The translations under genes were made by a program, and so were the position numbers. From CAZBMD01 sp964493325 (GTDB lineage: Bacteria; Babelota; Babeliae; Babelales; RVW-14), in the NCBI GenBank assembly GCA_964493325.1, contig CAZBMD010000001.1:208204-272203 (forward strand): a stretch of DNA of 64,000 nt. Direction: 5' to 3'. How positions within the stretch are numbered: position 1 is the first letter of the stretch; the number at the start of each line of letters is the position of its first letter. Below the pieces are notes generated by a model, which had not been told where the DNA came from, ran no database searches, and saw nothing but the letters and a program-made list of their open reading frames with translations. This document shows, in pieces, positions 1 through 9,194 of the stretch.

Positions 1-543
1 TTTTTTAGCGCTCAGCCCCCAGACTTCATTTTTATTGCCAACAGCCACTTGGGAAAGAGCAGCTCCTGGGACTTCTTGCCACGTTTTTTCAGTCTTGTCG
101 CGACGCCATACTTTGTTATTTTTATCAGCAGCCCAAACAATGCCATCATGAGTTACCTCTGTCCAGGTAGCATCAGGTTTTTCTAATTTGATCCATTCGG
201 TTCCTGAGAGTATAAATCCATCAGAGCTTCCCACGCCGACAAGTAAAGTGTCAGTACCATTTTTGATGATCTTAATTTGTTTAAACGGTTCAGGGGTCTT
301 TACCTGCTCAAATTCTTTGGGTACTTTTCCTTGTTCCACCGTTGCGATGTCTTGTAATAGTACCGTTTTGATTTCTTCAGGTTGAATAATAATTGCTTCG
401 GGTGGTGTAAGTGGTTGACTTGCTGATGTGCCAGCAATCGCCTGATCAATGATTTTTTGAACATCAGGTACTTCTGGTCCATCACTTAAGAGTGGGCTTG
501 TTACCAATAAATATAGAAAAAAAATTCTGAGTTGCTGCTTCAT
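1..543 (-). CDS. Secreted tectonin/beta-propeller-like protein, 3' end cut by window edge
   Basis: The reading frame is open from an ATG at 543 to the window edge (181 codons, no stop). An AAGGAG-type ribosome binding site lies just upstream. The N-terminus (MKQQLRIFFLYLLVTS) is a signal peptide, so the product is secreted or in the envelope. After a Pro/Glu-rich linker the sequence reads like tectonin repeats: segments resembling 'W..V.HDGIVWAADKNNKVWR' and 'VAVGNKNEVWGL', spaced as in beta-propeller blades. Tectonin propellers bind glycans or surface ligands; that role here is inferred. At least two blades are visible and more would lie beyond the edge. The gene follows sufD on the same strand with a gap of about 95 bases. 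Confidence 0.7.
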   Translation of the reverse strand, partial: MKQQLRIFFLYLLVTSPLLSDGPEVPDVQKIIDQAIAGTSASQPLTPPEAIIIQPEEIKTVLLQDIATVEQGKVPKEFEQVKTPEPFKQIKIIKNGTDTLLVGVGSSDGFILSGTEWIKLEKPDATWTEVTHDGIVWAADKNNKVWRRDKTEKTWQEVPGAALSQVAVGNKNEVWGLSAKK

Positions 544-638
544 TCTATTCTCCTTTTTAAAAATCAAGATTTGGTATTCTTGAGTCTAAGAAGAGTTTGA
601 ATGAGCAGCAATAGTTTGAGGATAATCGTAAGATTTTC

Positions 639-1382
639 TTACTGTAAAAAACCTTCGATCAAAAGCTTTTTAGTAAGGGCCATGTTTACGCCGCGGCTTT
701 GCAGATAAAACATCTCTTCATCATTTAGCTTGCTCATGGTCGCACCATGTTGGCATTTGACGTCATTAGCTTCAATTTCCAGTTGTGGAATTGAGACTGC
801 GCGTGCTTGTTTTGAAAGAAGAATGTTTTTGTTTTCAAGCTGAGCGTTTGTTTGTTGAGCTGCTTTTTCAACTTTGATCATACTGTTACAAAAAACTTTT
901 GATTGCTGATCAAGAACTGCTTTAATCACTAACGAGCTTGTTGTCTGCGGGGCTTGGTGATGTTGGAGAGTTTTAAACTTTATAACGCGATTACCTTGGG
1001 CAAGTGTTGCACACGATACGGTTGCCTGAGCATTTTTGCCTGCAAGTTGTATGATCAGCTCTTTTTCAAGAACGGAACTTAATGCTGGATCAACAGGAAG
1101 GAGTTCTTTGGTTGTAAGGTGATCTAATGTTTCGGGTGTAAGCCGTACACTGTAAAAAAGGTTAGCACTTTCTTCAACCGAAAAGGTGAGAACATGTTTA
1201 CTATTTGTTTGGTCATCAAAATTGATCAGATCATCGCAAATGTTTACTGTTTTGCCTGCTGGAATTATTACATGTAGCGAGCACTGGTTTGGAATTACTG
1301 ATGTTCCAAGAGAATCTGTAAGAACCTGTTTTAAGCTAATATTGCAATTACTTTGTGCAATAAATGTATGAGAAATCATCAT
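639..1382 (-). CDS. sufD: Fe-S cluster assembly protein SufD (short form)
   Basis: SufD is a scaffold subunit of the SufBCD complex that builds Fe-S clusters in the cytoplasm. The C-terminal signature is clear: '[12 protein letters not shown]' followed by 'FYLQSRGVN', including the His equivalent to the cluster-ligand His of E. coli SufD. At 247 residues it is much shorter than E. coli SufD (about 420), mainly at the N-terminus, so the beta-helix core is probably all that remains. The start is the first of two adjacent ATGs; it overlaps the sufB stop as ATGA, which implies translational coupling. No sufC ATPase, sufS or sufU is present in the window. Confidence 0.85.
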   Translation of the reverse strand: MMISHTFIAQSNCNISLKQVLTDSLGTSVIPNQCSLHVIIPAGKTVNICDDLINFDDQTNSKHVLTFSVEESANLFYSVRLTPETLDHLTTKELLPVDPALSSVLEKELIIQLAGKNAQATVSCATLAQGNRVIKFKTLQHHQAPQTTSSLVIKAVLDQQSKVFCNSMIKVEKAAQQTNAQLENKNILLSKQARAVSIPQLEIEANDVKCQHGATMSKLNDEEMFYLQSRGVNMALTKKLLIEGFLQ

Positions 1383-2785
1383 CCGACGCTGCCTTCCATT
1401 TCTAGTTCAATCAAGCGGTTCATTTCAACCGCATATTCCATAGGGAGTTCTTTGACAAAGGGTTCGATAAATCCGTTGACGATCATTGTTCGTGCTTGAA
1501 TATCGTTAATACCGCGGCTCATCATATAGAATAGTTGGTCATCGCCAATTTTGCTGACAGTTGCTTCGTGTCCAATTTCAACTTCGTTTTCGTTAATATC
1601 AATAAATGGATAAGTGTCAGATCGTGAGCTGTCATCCAAAATCAATGCGTCACACTGGACGAATGATTTGCAGTTCTCAGCTCCATTTACTACTTTAACC
1701 ACGCCGCGATAACTTGATCGTCCGCCTTTGGCACTGATTGATTTCGAAATAATGCGCGAATGCGTATCTGATGCAAGGTGAATGGCTTTTCCGCCAGAAT
1801 CTTGAACTTGCTCGGGGGAGCTTGCCATGGCGATTGAAAGAATTTCTGCGCGAGCACCTTCGCCTTTGAGAACAACGGCTGGGTATTTCATGGTAATGGC
1901 ACTGCCAAGGTTGCCGTCAATCCATTCAACAAATGAATTTTCATGAGCTTCTGCGCGCTTGGTTACCAGGTTGTACACATTTTTTGACCAGTTTTGAATG
2001 GTCGAGTAGCGTACGCGTGAATTTTTTTTGGCTACAATTTCAACAACGGCACTGTGCAAAGAGCTTGCAACGTAATTGGGCGCGGTGCATCCTTCAACAT
2101 AGGAAACAAAAGCTCCTTCATCGACGATGATAAGTGTTCGCTCAAATTGACCCATTTTTTCAGTATTAATTCGGAAGTACGTTTGCAATGGGACTGTGAC
2201 GTGAACACCCTTAGGGACGTAGATAAAGCTGCCTCCACTCCAAACAGCGGTATTGAGTGCTGCAAATTTATTGTCGTTGAACGGAATAACCGTTCCAAAG
2301 TATTCTTTGAAGAGTTCTGGGTATTCTCTAAGTCCAGAGTCAGTATCAAGAAAAATTACCCCTTTTTCTTGCCATTCAGCCTTGAGGTTGTGATAAACAA
2401 CTTCAGATTCATACTGAGCGCCAAGACCAGCTAAATGCTTTTTTTCAGATTCGGGAACGCCTAGTCGGTCAAATGTTCTTTTAAGATCTGCAGGAACATC
2501 ATCCCACGATTTTTGCTGAGTAGCACGTGGCTTGACGTAATAATGAATATCATTGATGTCTAGTTTAGAAAGATCAGGACCCCATGTCTGTATTGGTCGA
2601 CTCATGAATTCTTGAAGTGCCTGGAGGCGGATTTCCAGCATCCACAGAGGTTCCTGCTTTTTTGCAGAAATTTCGCAAACAATTTCCTCATTCAGGCCAA
2701 TGTCTGATTTGTACTCATAGTTCTCTGGATCGCTAAATCCAGCTGGATAGGATAGATTTAAATTAAGCTCTTCAAGCTTGTTCAT
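1379..2785 (-). CDS. sufB: Fe-S cluster assembly protein SufB
   Basis: SufB is the main scaffold of the SufBCD Fe-S assembly complex. The 468-residue protein matches the family along its length. The C-terminal third carries the conserved 'FVQCDAL' (the Cys equivalent to E. coli Cys405), 'EHEATVSKI'-like and '[12 protein letters not shown]' blocks, and it ends in the typical 'EMEGSVG'. It is the first gene of a two-gene unit with sufD, overlapping by four bases. The roughly 200-base upstream region separates it from a divergent secreted-protein gene and should hold both promoters; I see no clear Fur- or IscR-type site there. Confidence 0.95.
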   Translation of the reverse strand: MNKLEELNLNLSYPAGFSDPENYEYKSDIGLNEEIVCEISAKKQEPLWMLEIRLQALQEFMSRPIQTWGPDLSKLDINDIHYYVKPRATQQKSWDDVPADLKRTFDRLGVPESEKKHLAGLGAQYESEVVYHNLKAEWQEKGVIFLDTDSGLREYPELFKEYFGTVIPFNDNKFAALNTAVWSGGSFIYVPKGVHVTVPLQTYFRINTEKMGQFERTLIIVDEGAFVSYVEGCTAPNYVASSLHSAVVEIVAKKNSRVRYSTIQNWSKNVYNLVTKRAEAHENSFVEWIDGNLGSAITMKYPAVVLKGEGARAEILSIAMASSPEQVQDSGGKAIHLASDTHSRIISKSISAKGGRSSYRGVVKVVNGAENCKSFVQCDALILDDSSRSDTYPFIDINENEVEIGHEATVSKIGDDQLFYMMSRGINDIQARTMIVNGFIEPFVKELPMEYAVEMNRLIELEMEGSVG

Positions 2786-2988
2786 TGTACGACCTTACGG
2801 CAAGCAGTGGCTCTCAAAAAAAATAAAACTTTACTCATAGTAATATCATACCAAAAATGGGTGATAAGAAAAGGGCCCTTGGATGAGAAAAATGTTTAAT
2901 ATTTCTTAAAAACTATTTTGATAGTCACCTATCCTTGCGATATGATAATTGGATCGTTAGTTTAGAGGTAAAGTTTAAAGGAGATTCT

Positions 2989-3705
2989 ATGAAAAAGAGG
3001 CGTGCGGCACTGTATTTTGTATTTGTTAGTTTGTTGTGCTTTAAGCTTTTAGTAGCCGGAGATTCTGGCGATATTTTGGGTGACTTTAGATATTTTATTG
3101 ATAGCAATAATTGTGAGGCGTTGCAATCTTTCTTTGAAAAGCACGATGATTTTATTGCCGATGAAAGCCATAAGTCTTTTTTTCAAAAAGAGCTTTTATT
3201 GAGCTTACGGTCTGGGAAGCATCAAATTGCACATTTGTTCATAAAAAATGGTGTTTGTAGAGAAAATTTGTATGAACCTCTTTTAGGTTGTCTTACTTTT
3301 CCTCTTGGAGATGACGAGCGTTCTAAATCTCTGGAACTATTTAAACTGGTTGTAAGCGAACAACTTGAAGAATTTGTTTTGAATCGTAAGTACGATTGTC
3401 CCGTAATTTCAGAAAAATTTTTATTAAGTCTTTTCCCTCCGTACAATGATTACAATAAGACGCCATTTGGGTGTACATTTGATCATATGTCGGAGGAGAA
3501 TTTACAATTTTTTTGTCTTTGTTTTATTCAAGCTGGTTTTTCTGGTTATGCTAATTTTTTCAAAAATTATTTAGAGTATCGTTGGGTTTTTGATTTGGGC
3601 GATCAAGAGGCTTTTTTATGGCATACTATTCACGCGCTTGCACAATATTATGATCACCAAGAATTATTGGATCTATTTGTTGAAAATTCTGAAGAAGAGT
3701 CTTGA
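2989..3705 (+). CDS. Secreted hypothetical protein, weakly ankyrin-like
   Basis: I do not recognise a named family. The chosen ATG at 2989 follows AAAGGAGATTCT and begins a clear signal peptide (MKKRRAALYFVFVSLLCFKLLVA); the longer frame from 2935 lacks such a site. The mature part is about 215 residues, helical and rich in Phe and Leu. Segments such as 'SLRSGKHQIAHLFIKNGV' resemble the helix pair of an ankyrin repeat. The next gene starts 24 bases downstream and is also a secreted ankyrin-like protein, so the two are probably co-transcribed. A secreted interaction protein is an inference. Confidence 0.7.
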   Translation: MKKRRAALYFVFVSLLCFKLLVAGDSGDILGDFRYFIDSNNCEALQSFFEKHDDFIADESHKSFFQKELLLSLRSGKHQIAHLFIKNGVCRENLYEPLLGCLTFPLGDDERSKSLELFKLVVSEQLEEFVLNRKYDCPVISEKFLLSLFPPYNDYNKTPFGCTFDHMSEENLQFFCLCFIQAGFSGYANFFKNYLEYRWVFDLGDQEAFLWHTIHALAQYYDHQELLDLFVENSEEES

Positions 3706-3729
3706 TTGTAGCCAGAAGGGAGAGAGTCA

Positions 3730-4479
3730 ATGTTTTCCGTTAGATTATGGCTTTGGTGCGTTTATGCTATGGTTGCCGTCTCCAATGTGTATGCGATGAA
3801 CTACTCTAAAGCGAGCGACCCTCTTTGTGTTTTGAAACAATTAATCAACAATGATGATGCTTGCGAAATAAAAACTTTACTTCAATCATATAATCTTAAT
3901 TCTCATGATCCGCTTATTCCCGAAGTGGCGTTGTACTTTTCGGTGATGTTCAAAAATGTCGGATTTGCTAAAGCTTTAGCTTGCGCTGGTACATATGTTG
4001 GAAAGCGAAGAGGAGTTGCTACTCAGTCTCCATTACTGCTTGTGTTTGATACTTTTGATAACAAGAAAGCTCAGAGTTTGTATCTTCCTTTTTTTATCGA
4101 CAGTATTGAGATGAATTTGAAGAAAGAATTTTTTGGTGATTCCAAAAGTGGCGAAAAGATTTCGTCCAACTTACTCAAGTCAGTGCATGTTGGCTCTTTG
4201 CAGTCTGATAACTATTACTGCTCTCTTTGGAGCCGCTTAATGTATGCTGCATACTATGGTTACTGCGACGTTATTCTGTTTTTTATTAATCACCAAGAAT
4301 GTTTTCCAACCAATGTTCTTGGCATTGATGAGTGGTGGGACACTGTTGCGCGTCTTGCTGTCTATAATGAAGACAAGCGCCTTATCGATGCTCTTGTTGA
4401 TGCTGATATGATAAAGCTATCTGGAATGGTTCATCAATCTAAGATGTTGTTAAATTTCCTGGGATGTCCTATTTGTTGA
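3730..4479 (+). CDS. Secreted ankyrin-like hypothetical protein
   Basis: The 249-residue protein starts with a signal peptide (MFSVRLWLWCVYAMVAVSNVYA) after a GGGAGAG ribosome binding site. It contains helix-turn-helix segments of ankyrin type, best seen in 'LMYAAYYGYCDVILFFINH' around residue 175. No catalytic motif is visible. It follows another secreted ankyrin-like gene by 24 bases and ends 18 bases before the convergent mnmG stop. The function is unknown; ankyrin-type secreted proteins of intracellular bacteria often bind host proteins, but nothing here shows that directly. Confidence 0.7.
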   Translation: MFSVRLWLWCVYAMVAVSNVYAMNYSKASDPLCVLKQLINNDDACEIKTLLQSYNLNSHDPLIPEVALYFSVMFKNVGFAKALACAGTYVGKRRGVATQSPLLLVFDTFDNKKAQSLYLPFFIDSIEMNLKKEFFGDSKSGEKISSNLLKSVHVGSLQSDNYYCSLWSRLMYAAYYGYCDVILFFINHQECFPTNVLGIDEWWDTVARLAVYNEDKRLIDALVDADMIKLSGMVHQSKMLLNFLGCPIC

Positions 4480-4497
4480 GCTCTTAAAGGTACGAAT

Positions 4498-6378
4498 TTA
4501 GCAACCAATTTCATTGCATGCAGAATCGTCAATCCTGAATTGAGTTCGTGTTTGAAAAATAAGCACCGATAGTGCCGCAGGGGTCATACCCGGAATGAGC
4601 TGCGCCTGAGCAATGGTTTTTGGTTTGTAAAAAGAAAGCTTTTGTGCAAGTTCTTTAGAAAGTCCAGAGACTTGCGTAAAATCGAGATCTGCAGGTAGTT
4701 CAAGTTGTTGATAGCGTTCTAGTTTTTCAACCTCTTGCACTTCTTTTTTGATATATCCTTCGTATCGTACTTCTGCGTGAATACACAGCAATGCTCGATT
4801 CGAGAAACCATCTGTTGTTAAATGTTTTTCGTTGCGTTTAGCAAAGAGTAAGTCTTTAGCTTGTTGTCTTGTTTCGTTGGTGAATTCAAACGAATCAAAA
4901 AGTCTAAAAAGATCACTGGTGCGTCCAGTATCTGAAATAATTTTTACACTGCTTTCGATAAATGCTTTTTCGAGCAAAAATTTTTGATACAGTTCGTCAG
5001 AGATGAGCCCAAATTTTTTGGCATAGGGCATCAGGCGCAAAAATACGTTGTCTTGGCGCAAAATAAGCCTGCGTTCGGCTCGCGACGTGAACATGCGATA
5101 TGGTTCATCGGCACCCAATGTCACCAGGTCATCAAGCATAACGCCAATGTAACTTTCGTTTCTGCTCAAAATAAATGGATCTTGGCCGGTGTGCCTGAGG
5201 TGAGCGTTGATACCAGCAATTGCTCCTTGGCCTGCAGCTTCTTCATATCCTGTTGTTCCATTAAGCTGACCAGCAAGAAAAAGACCGTCAACGGTTTTTG
5301 CTTCAAGCGTGTGGGTTAGGTTGTTTGGCTGAATAAAGTCGTATTCAATGGCGTAGCCGCATTTAGAAATTACTGCGTTTTCAAGGCCTTTGATGCTTCG
5401 AATATATTGATACTGAACGTCAAGCGGTAGTGAGGTAGAAAGCCCTGCGGGATAGACCTCATCAATCTCCTCACCTTCTGGTTCGATAAAAATATGGTGA
5501 GAGCCGCGATCGGGATATCTGCCTACTTTATCTTCAATTGATGGGCAATAGCGGGGGCCTGTTCCTTTGATATTGCCGCTGTAAAGGGCTGATAGGTGAA
5601 GATTGTTGCTGATAACTTCGTGTGTTTTTTCATTGGTCTGCGCGATGTAGCAGGGGATTTTTTCAAACACATGCATCTCATCAAATTCATAGAGATAATC
5701 AAGGTCTTGTTTTTCCTGCTGCTCGAGTTTACTAAAATCAATGCTGCTGCGCAGTAAACGAGGAGGAGTTCCTGTTTTTAGTCGACCCACAGCAACGCTC
5801 ATGGCTTGAGCAATGGACTGCGAAAGGCCATAAACGGCTTCTTCGCCACGACGTCCAGCCCGATAGCGGGTGCGACCAACGTGTACCAGCCCGCCCATAA
5901 ATGTTCCGGTTGTGACAACAACACAGGGAGCATAAAAAGCTAGGCCATCGGTTGTCTTAACGCCCGTTATTTTACGCTTTGCTGCATCATCAGAGGTTAT
6001 AACTTCTGAGGCCATATGAGGCAAAATTGTTAGATTTTTAGTCTTAAGTAATTCTTTGGCTGCAAGTTTGGAGTAGGCATATTTATCAATTTGCAGGCGC
6101 AAACCTTGAACTGCTGGGCCTTTGCTGGTGTTGAGCATGCGTGCTTGTAGGTAGGTCTTGGAGCAGAGTTGTGGCATCAAGCCGCCAAGGGCGCTTAATT
6201 CGTAGACGATATGCCCTTTGCCAAGGCCTCCAACTGATGGGTTGCATGGCATGGACGCAATTTTATCGATATCAAGGGTAAGCAGCAGGGTTTTTGAACC
6301 CATCTTTGCTGCGGCATACGCGGCTTCTATGCCTGCATGTCCGCCACCGATAACAATGACATCAAACTGTGTAACCAT
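4498..6378 (-). CDS. mnmG: tRNA uridine-34 5-carboxymethylaminomethyl modification enzyme MnmG
   Basis: MnmG (GidA) is the FAD-dependent partner of MnmE and modifies the wobble uridine of several tRNAs. The 626-residue length is normal. The N-terminal FAD motif 'IGGGHAGIEAA' (residues 10-20) is intact. Both family signatures are present: 'GPRYCPSIEDKVGRYPDRG' near residue 270, with its conserved Cys, and 'AGQLNGTTGYEEAAGQG' near residue 370. The C-terminal helical domain that contacts MnmE and tRNA is complete. mnmE is not in the window, but mnmA, which adds the 2-thio group to the same base, is at 47942. Confidence 0.97.
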   Translation of the reverse strand: MVTQFDVIVIGGGHAGIEAAYAAAKMGSKTLLLTLDIDKIASMPCNPSVGGLGKGHIVYELSALGGLMPQLCSKTYLQARMLNTSKGPAVQGLRLQIDKYAYSKLAAKELLKTKNLTILPHMASEVITSDDAAKRKITGVKTTDGLAFYAPCVVVTTGTFMGGLVHVGRTRYRAGRRGEEAVYGLSQSIAQAMSVAVGRLKTGTPPRLLRSSIDFSKLEQQEKQDLDYLYEFDEMHVFEKIPCYIAQTNEKTHEVISNNLHLSALYSGNIKGTGPRYCPSIEDKVGRYPDRGSHHIFIEPEGEEIDEVYPAGLSTSLPLDVQYQYIRSIKGLENAVISKCGYAIEYDFIQPNNLTHTLEAKTVDGLFLAGQLNGTTGYEEAAGQGAIAGINAHLRHTGQDPFILSRNESYIGVMLDDLVTLGADEPYRMFTSRAERRLILRQDNVFLRLMPYAKKFGLISDELYQKFLLEKAFIESSVKIISDTGRTSDLFRLFDSFEFTNETRQQAKDLLFAKRNEKHLTTDGFSNRALLCIHAEVRYEGYIKKEVQEVEKLERYQQLELPADLDFTQVSGLSKELAQKLSFYKPKTIAQAQLIPGMTPAALSVLIFQTRTQFRIDDSACNEIGC

Positions 6379-6488
6379 CAGAAACGACCTTTTTATGCAA
6401 ATACCAAATTTTTAACGCTTTTTTTATTTTACTTGATAATAAGAAAGGCTACAAGTGGCTTTTATAGAGGAGTTTCAGGATGAACAGC

Positions 6489-6515
6489 AAGGGCTATCTG
6501 TTGATGATAGCCCTT
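6489..6515 (-). terminator. Stem-loop after the ankyrin-like gene cluster
   Basis: A perfect 10-bp stem (AAGGGCTATC paired with GATAGCCCTT, 7-base loop) lies 14 bases beyond the stop of the minus-strand gene at 6529. It has no clear U-tract on either strand. It could be an intrinsic terminator of weak type or a 3'-end stabiliser. Confidence 0.5.
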
Positions 6516-6528
6516 CAAGGATGACTTA

Positions 6529-7365
6529 TTAATTATCATATGGTTGGTATGTATAAAGGGCTCTATAAAAATTCGGTAAGTATTCCTGAGCAAGATCAAA
6601 TACTGTTTGACCTTCTTTATTTGTTAGAGAGAGGTCCCATCCTTGATATTTAAGAAGTTTTTGCGCTAGTTTGAAGTTGCTGTTTTGAATTGCAAGCATA
6701 AGGCTGTGCATACCAAACACATTCATTGCTTCCAGATTGATAGATGGGCACGTAAGAAGTAGATCTACGATATTGTTCTGATTCTGATTAATAGCTACCA
6801 TCAAACCGGTTGAAAGGTTTTCATCAATAATCCAATCAGGGCGAAAACCTTCATTAAGATAAGAAGATACTTTGGCAACATCGTTATTCATAATGCTTTC
6901 TTGAAAATCGATTATGTATGGATATTTTTTTGTTGAAAAAAGAGCAAGTAAAAATTTCTTGAACGCATTAATTGTAGATTGTGAATAACTTAGCGTATGC
7001 ATACACGTACAGATGGTGATGAGGTTATCATTCAGCAGCGGTTGAGTAAGAAGGCTTATTATAGCTTCTGGAAATAATTGATCGGCCAAGAATTGTTTGA
7101 AAAACATTATATTGGTATGCGAGCATGCTGTATGACTTGTAAGTCTGCCAGCAACAATCTCCCATGATTTGCTACTCATAATTTTATCAATATGGTCAGC
7201 AGTAAGGAGCTTGCTACCGGTTAGAAATTCAAGGCAGCGATTATAATCTTTGGTTACCGATCGATTTTGAGCGTTTAAAAAATCGTTTGGATTTGCAAAA
7301 ATGTGAGATCCCAAAAGACTGATGCTTAAAAAGCCTAACGTCATTTTTTTGAGTACATTTATCAC
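6529..7365 (-). CDS. Secreted ankyrin-like protein, GFRPDW paralog family (copy 1)
   Basis: Last of four tandem paralogs on the minus strand. It starts at GTG 7365 behind AAAGGA with good spacing. The signal peptide is 'MTLGFLSISLLGSHIFA'. The N-terminal half is helical and has no known family. The C-terminal half starts with 'NEGFRPDWIIDENLSTGLM' and continues with two or three ankyrin-like repeats ('GMHSLMLAIQNSNFKLAQKLL', 'NKEGQTVFDLAQEYLP'). Length (278 residues) and layout match the other three copies. The spacing to the upstream paralog is 10 bases, so an operon is likely. The function is unknown. Confidence 0.75.
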   Translation of the reverse strand: MINVLKKMTLGFLSISLLGSHIFANPNDFLNAQNRSVTKDYNRCLEFLTGSKLLTADHIDKIMSSKSWEIVAGRLTSHTACSHTNIMFFKQFLADQLFPEAIISLLTQPLLNDNLITICTCMHTLSYSQSTINAFKKFLLALFSTKKYPYIIDFQESIMNNDVAKVSSYLNEGFRPDWIIDENLSTGLMVAINQNQNNIVDLLLTCPSINLEAMNVFGMHSLMLAIQNSNFKLAQKLLKYQGWDLSLTNKEGQTVFDLAQEYLPNFYRALYTYQPYDN

Positions 7366-7375
7366 GTTGATTCCT

Positions 7376-8266
7376 TTATTGAAACATAAGATATGGTTTG
7401 AATTGTTGTGCGATAATATTTTCTAACGCTGGCAGATGAATTGATGCAAGCGCTATTGCTGTTTCTCTGTTTGTATTAAAATTCCAGAAGTCCCATTCTT
7501 TTTTCTTGAGGAGTAGTCTTGCAATCTGTTCGTTTTTATTTTTTATACTCATCATTAACGCGTTCATACCTTGAGAATTGGTAGCATTAAGGTCAGTTTC
7601 TGGACATTCGATGAGCATAGCGACAAGGTCGTAATCATTGGAATTAACAGCAATCATCAAACTGGTGCAAAGGTCGTCATCATCAAGACTGATTACCCAA
7701 TCAGGTCTGAATCCTTTGATGAGGTAATTATAGACTTCTTGCTTGGCTCTTTCTTTAATACTTTTTTCAAATAACTTTATATCTTTGTACAGAAACGGAG
7801 CGAAGAGTCCAATGAGAAAATGCTTGAACTGGTCAATTTCTTTAAACGAGTAACCTAATAACCACATACTCTTGAGTATCAGGAATACATGATTATTCTT
7901 AAGCGGATAAGCCAAAAAGTTAATAGTCTCTTGAGAAAAACCGTGCTGGTTTAAAAATTTTTTAAACCAATCTCGATTTGTTTTGGTACATTTTTCGTTG
8001 ATTTTTATTTTGTTAAGGACGATATTCCATGTGTCACTCTGCATTATGATATTAAATTTTTCTTTATCAAGATCATTACAGCCTTGGAATGACTCATGTA
8101 AGTACGATTTTTTTTTAAAAATGTGCCTGTGTTGAGCCCTGTAGAAAATAGGATTTTTATGCAGGGTTGTTGCCCAATCACTTTCTTGGGGGTTTGTGTA
8201 TGCGATAGGTGCAAAAATGCTTAATAATAAAGAGGTTGATAGTAGTTTTTTAACAATATTTTTCAT
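7376..8266 (-). CDS. Secreted ankyrin-like protein, GFRPDW paralog family (copy 2)
   Basis: A 296-residue paralog of its neighbours. The signal peptide is 'MKNIVKKLLSTSLLLSIFA'. The shared block begins 'IKGFRPDWVISLDDDDLC' and leads into ankyrin-like repeats ('GMNALMMSIKNKNEQIARLLL'). It differs from the other copies by a small Asp-rich insertion after GFRPDW. It lies 20 bases downstream of copy 3 and 10 bases upstream of copy 1, all on the same strand. The ribosome binding site is weak, which may mean coupling to upstream translation. No enzymatic motif is seen. Confidence 0.75.
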   Translation of the reverse strand: MKNIVKKLLSTSLLLSIFAPIAYTNPQESDWATTLHKNPIFYRAQHRHIFKKKSYLHESFQGCNDLDKEKFNIIMQSDTWNIVLNKIKINEKCTKTNRDWFKKFLNQHGFSQETINFLAYPLKNNHVFLILKSMWLLGYSFKEIDQFKHFLIGLFAPFLYKDIKLFEKSIKERAKQEVYNYLIKGFRPDWVISLDDDDLCTSLMIAVNSNDYDLVAMLIECPETDLNATNSQGMNALMMSIKNKNEQIARLLLKKKEWDFWNFNTNRETAIALASIHLPALENIIAQQFKPYLMFQ

Positions 8267-8286
8267 GATAAATTTTCGTTCATTGG

Positions 8287-9159
8287 TTAGAGAGTGATAG
8301 TTTGAATGACTTTTTGAGCAAGATTTGCTTGAATGGTTGGCATTCTTTTTTGTGCAATTTTAAAGATGTCCTGGCCGTGTATATTTGTGTGGGAGAAGTC
8401 CCATTCGATGACTTCAAGAAGATGCTTTGCAATTTCTTCATTTCCGCTTTTTACGCTTTGCATTAGTGCATTCATATTTTCAATATCTAGAACCTGCGTA
8501 TCGATGTTGGGACACTGCAGGAACATTTTTACTATATTTATGTCTCGGCTAATTATGCCTAAAGCGAGACCAGTTCGTAAATTCATTGCTACGAGCCAAT
8601 CTGGCCTAAAACCTTTTAGTAAAAACTGATGAGTGGCTTGAGTCTTGCCCAAAGCTACACTGCGTGAAAAAGTTTCGATTTCTTCATGATCGCCTGGATA
8701 GAGTAATGCAATAATAAATTTTCGGAATTGTAAAATGAATTCTTGTGTAAATCCAAACTGATGCATTTTATTCAATACTTGGTATAAGTTGTTATTCTTA
8801 AGGATATTTTTAATCACAAGGCGCGTTGATTTTGGCACGTTATTGCTTTTTAGAAGCTTCTTAAAGTTGGCTTTTTTCATTTTCTTTGCAGCAGGGTCAA
8901 TGTTGATTTTATGATTTATTTTTGTATTGATATCATGCCATATTTGATCTGCTTTAATGACTTCAAAATGGTCAACCGAGAGAGATTTAAGCCCTTTTTG
9001 AAATTTTTTATGAAGGTCTTCATTAACCCATTTTTTTTGGTTATCTATAAACTCTCTATTTTCTTGGAGCATTTGGTAGTCTGGCTCTGTAACAATCTGA
9101 GCCATTATAATATTTGTAAATAGTATAAACAGAACTTTTTTTCTCAACATAATTTTCAT
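8287..9159 (-). CDS. Secreted ankyrin-like protein, GFRPDW paralog family (copy 3)
   Basis: A 290-residue paralog. The ATG at 9159 has AAGGATCTGA upstream; a second in-frame ATG is at 9150. The signal sequence is short and hydrophobic ('KKVLFILFTNIIMAQ'). The shared block reads 'LKGFRPDWLVAMNLRTGL' and is followed by ankyrin-like repeats ('NMNALMQSVKSGNEEIAKHLL', 'NIHGQDIFKIAQKRMP'). The N-terminal part is more Lys-rich than in copies 1 and 2. It is part of a four-gene tandem array. The function is unknown. Confidence 0.75.
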   Translation of the reverse strand: MKIMLRKKVLFILFTNIIMAQIVTEPDYQMLQENREFIDNQKKWVNEDLHKKFQKGLKSLSVDHFEVIKADQIWHDINTKINHKINIDPAAKKMKKANFKKLLKSNNVPKSTRLVIKNILKNNNLYQVLNKMHQFGFTQEFILQFRKFIIALLYPGDHEEIETFSRSVALGKTQATHQFLLKGFRPDWLVAMNLRTGLALGIISRDINIVKMFLQCPNIDTQVLDIENMNALMQSVKSGNEEIAKHLLEVIEWDFSHTNIHGQDIFKIAQKRMPTIQANLAQKVIQTITL

Positions 9160-9194
9160 TCAGATCCTTGTTGGTGAGTACTCTCGAAAAATAT

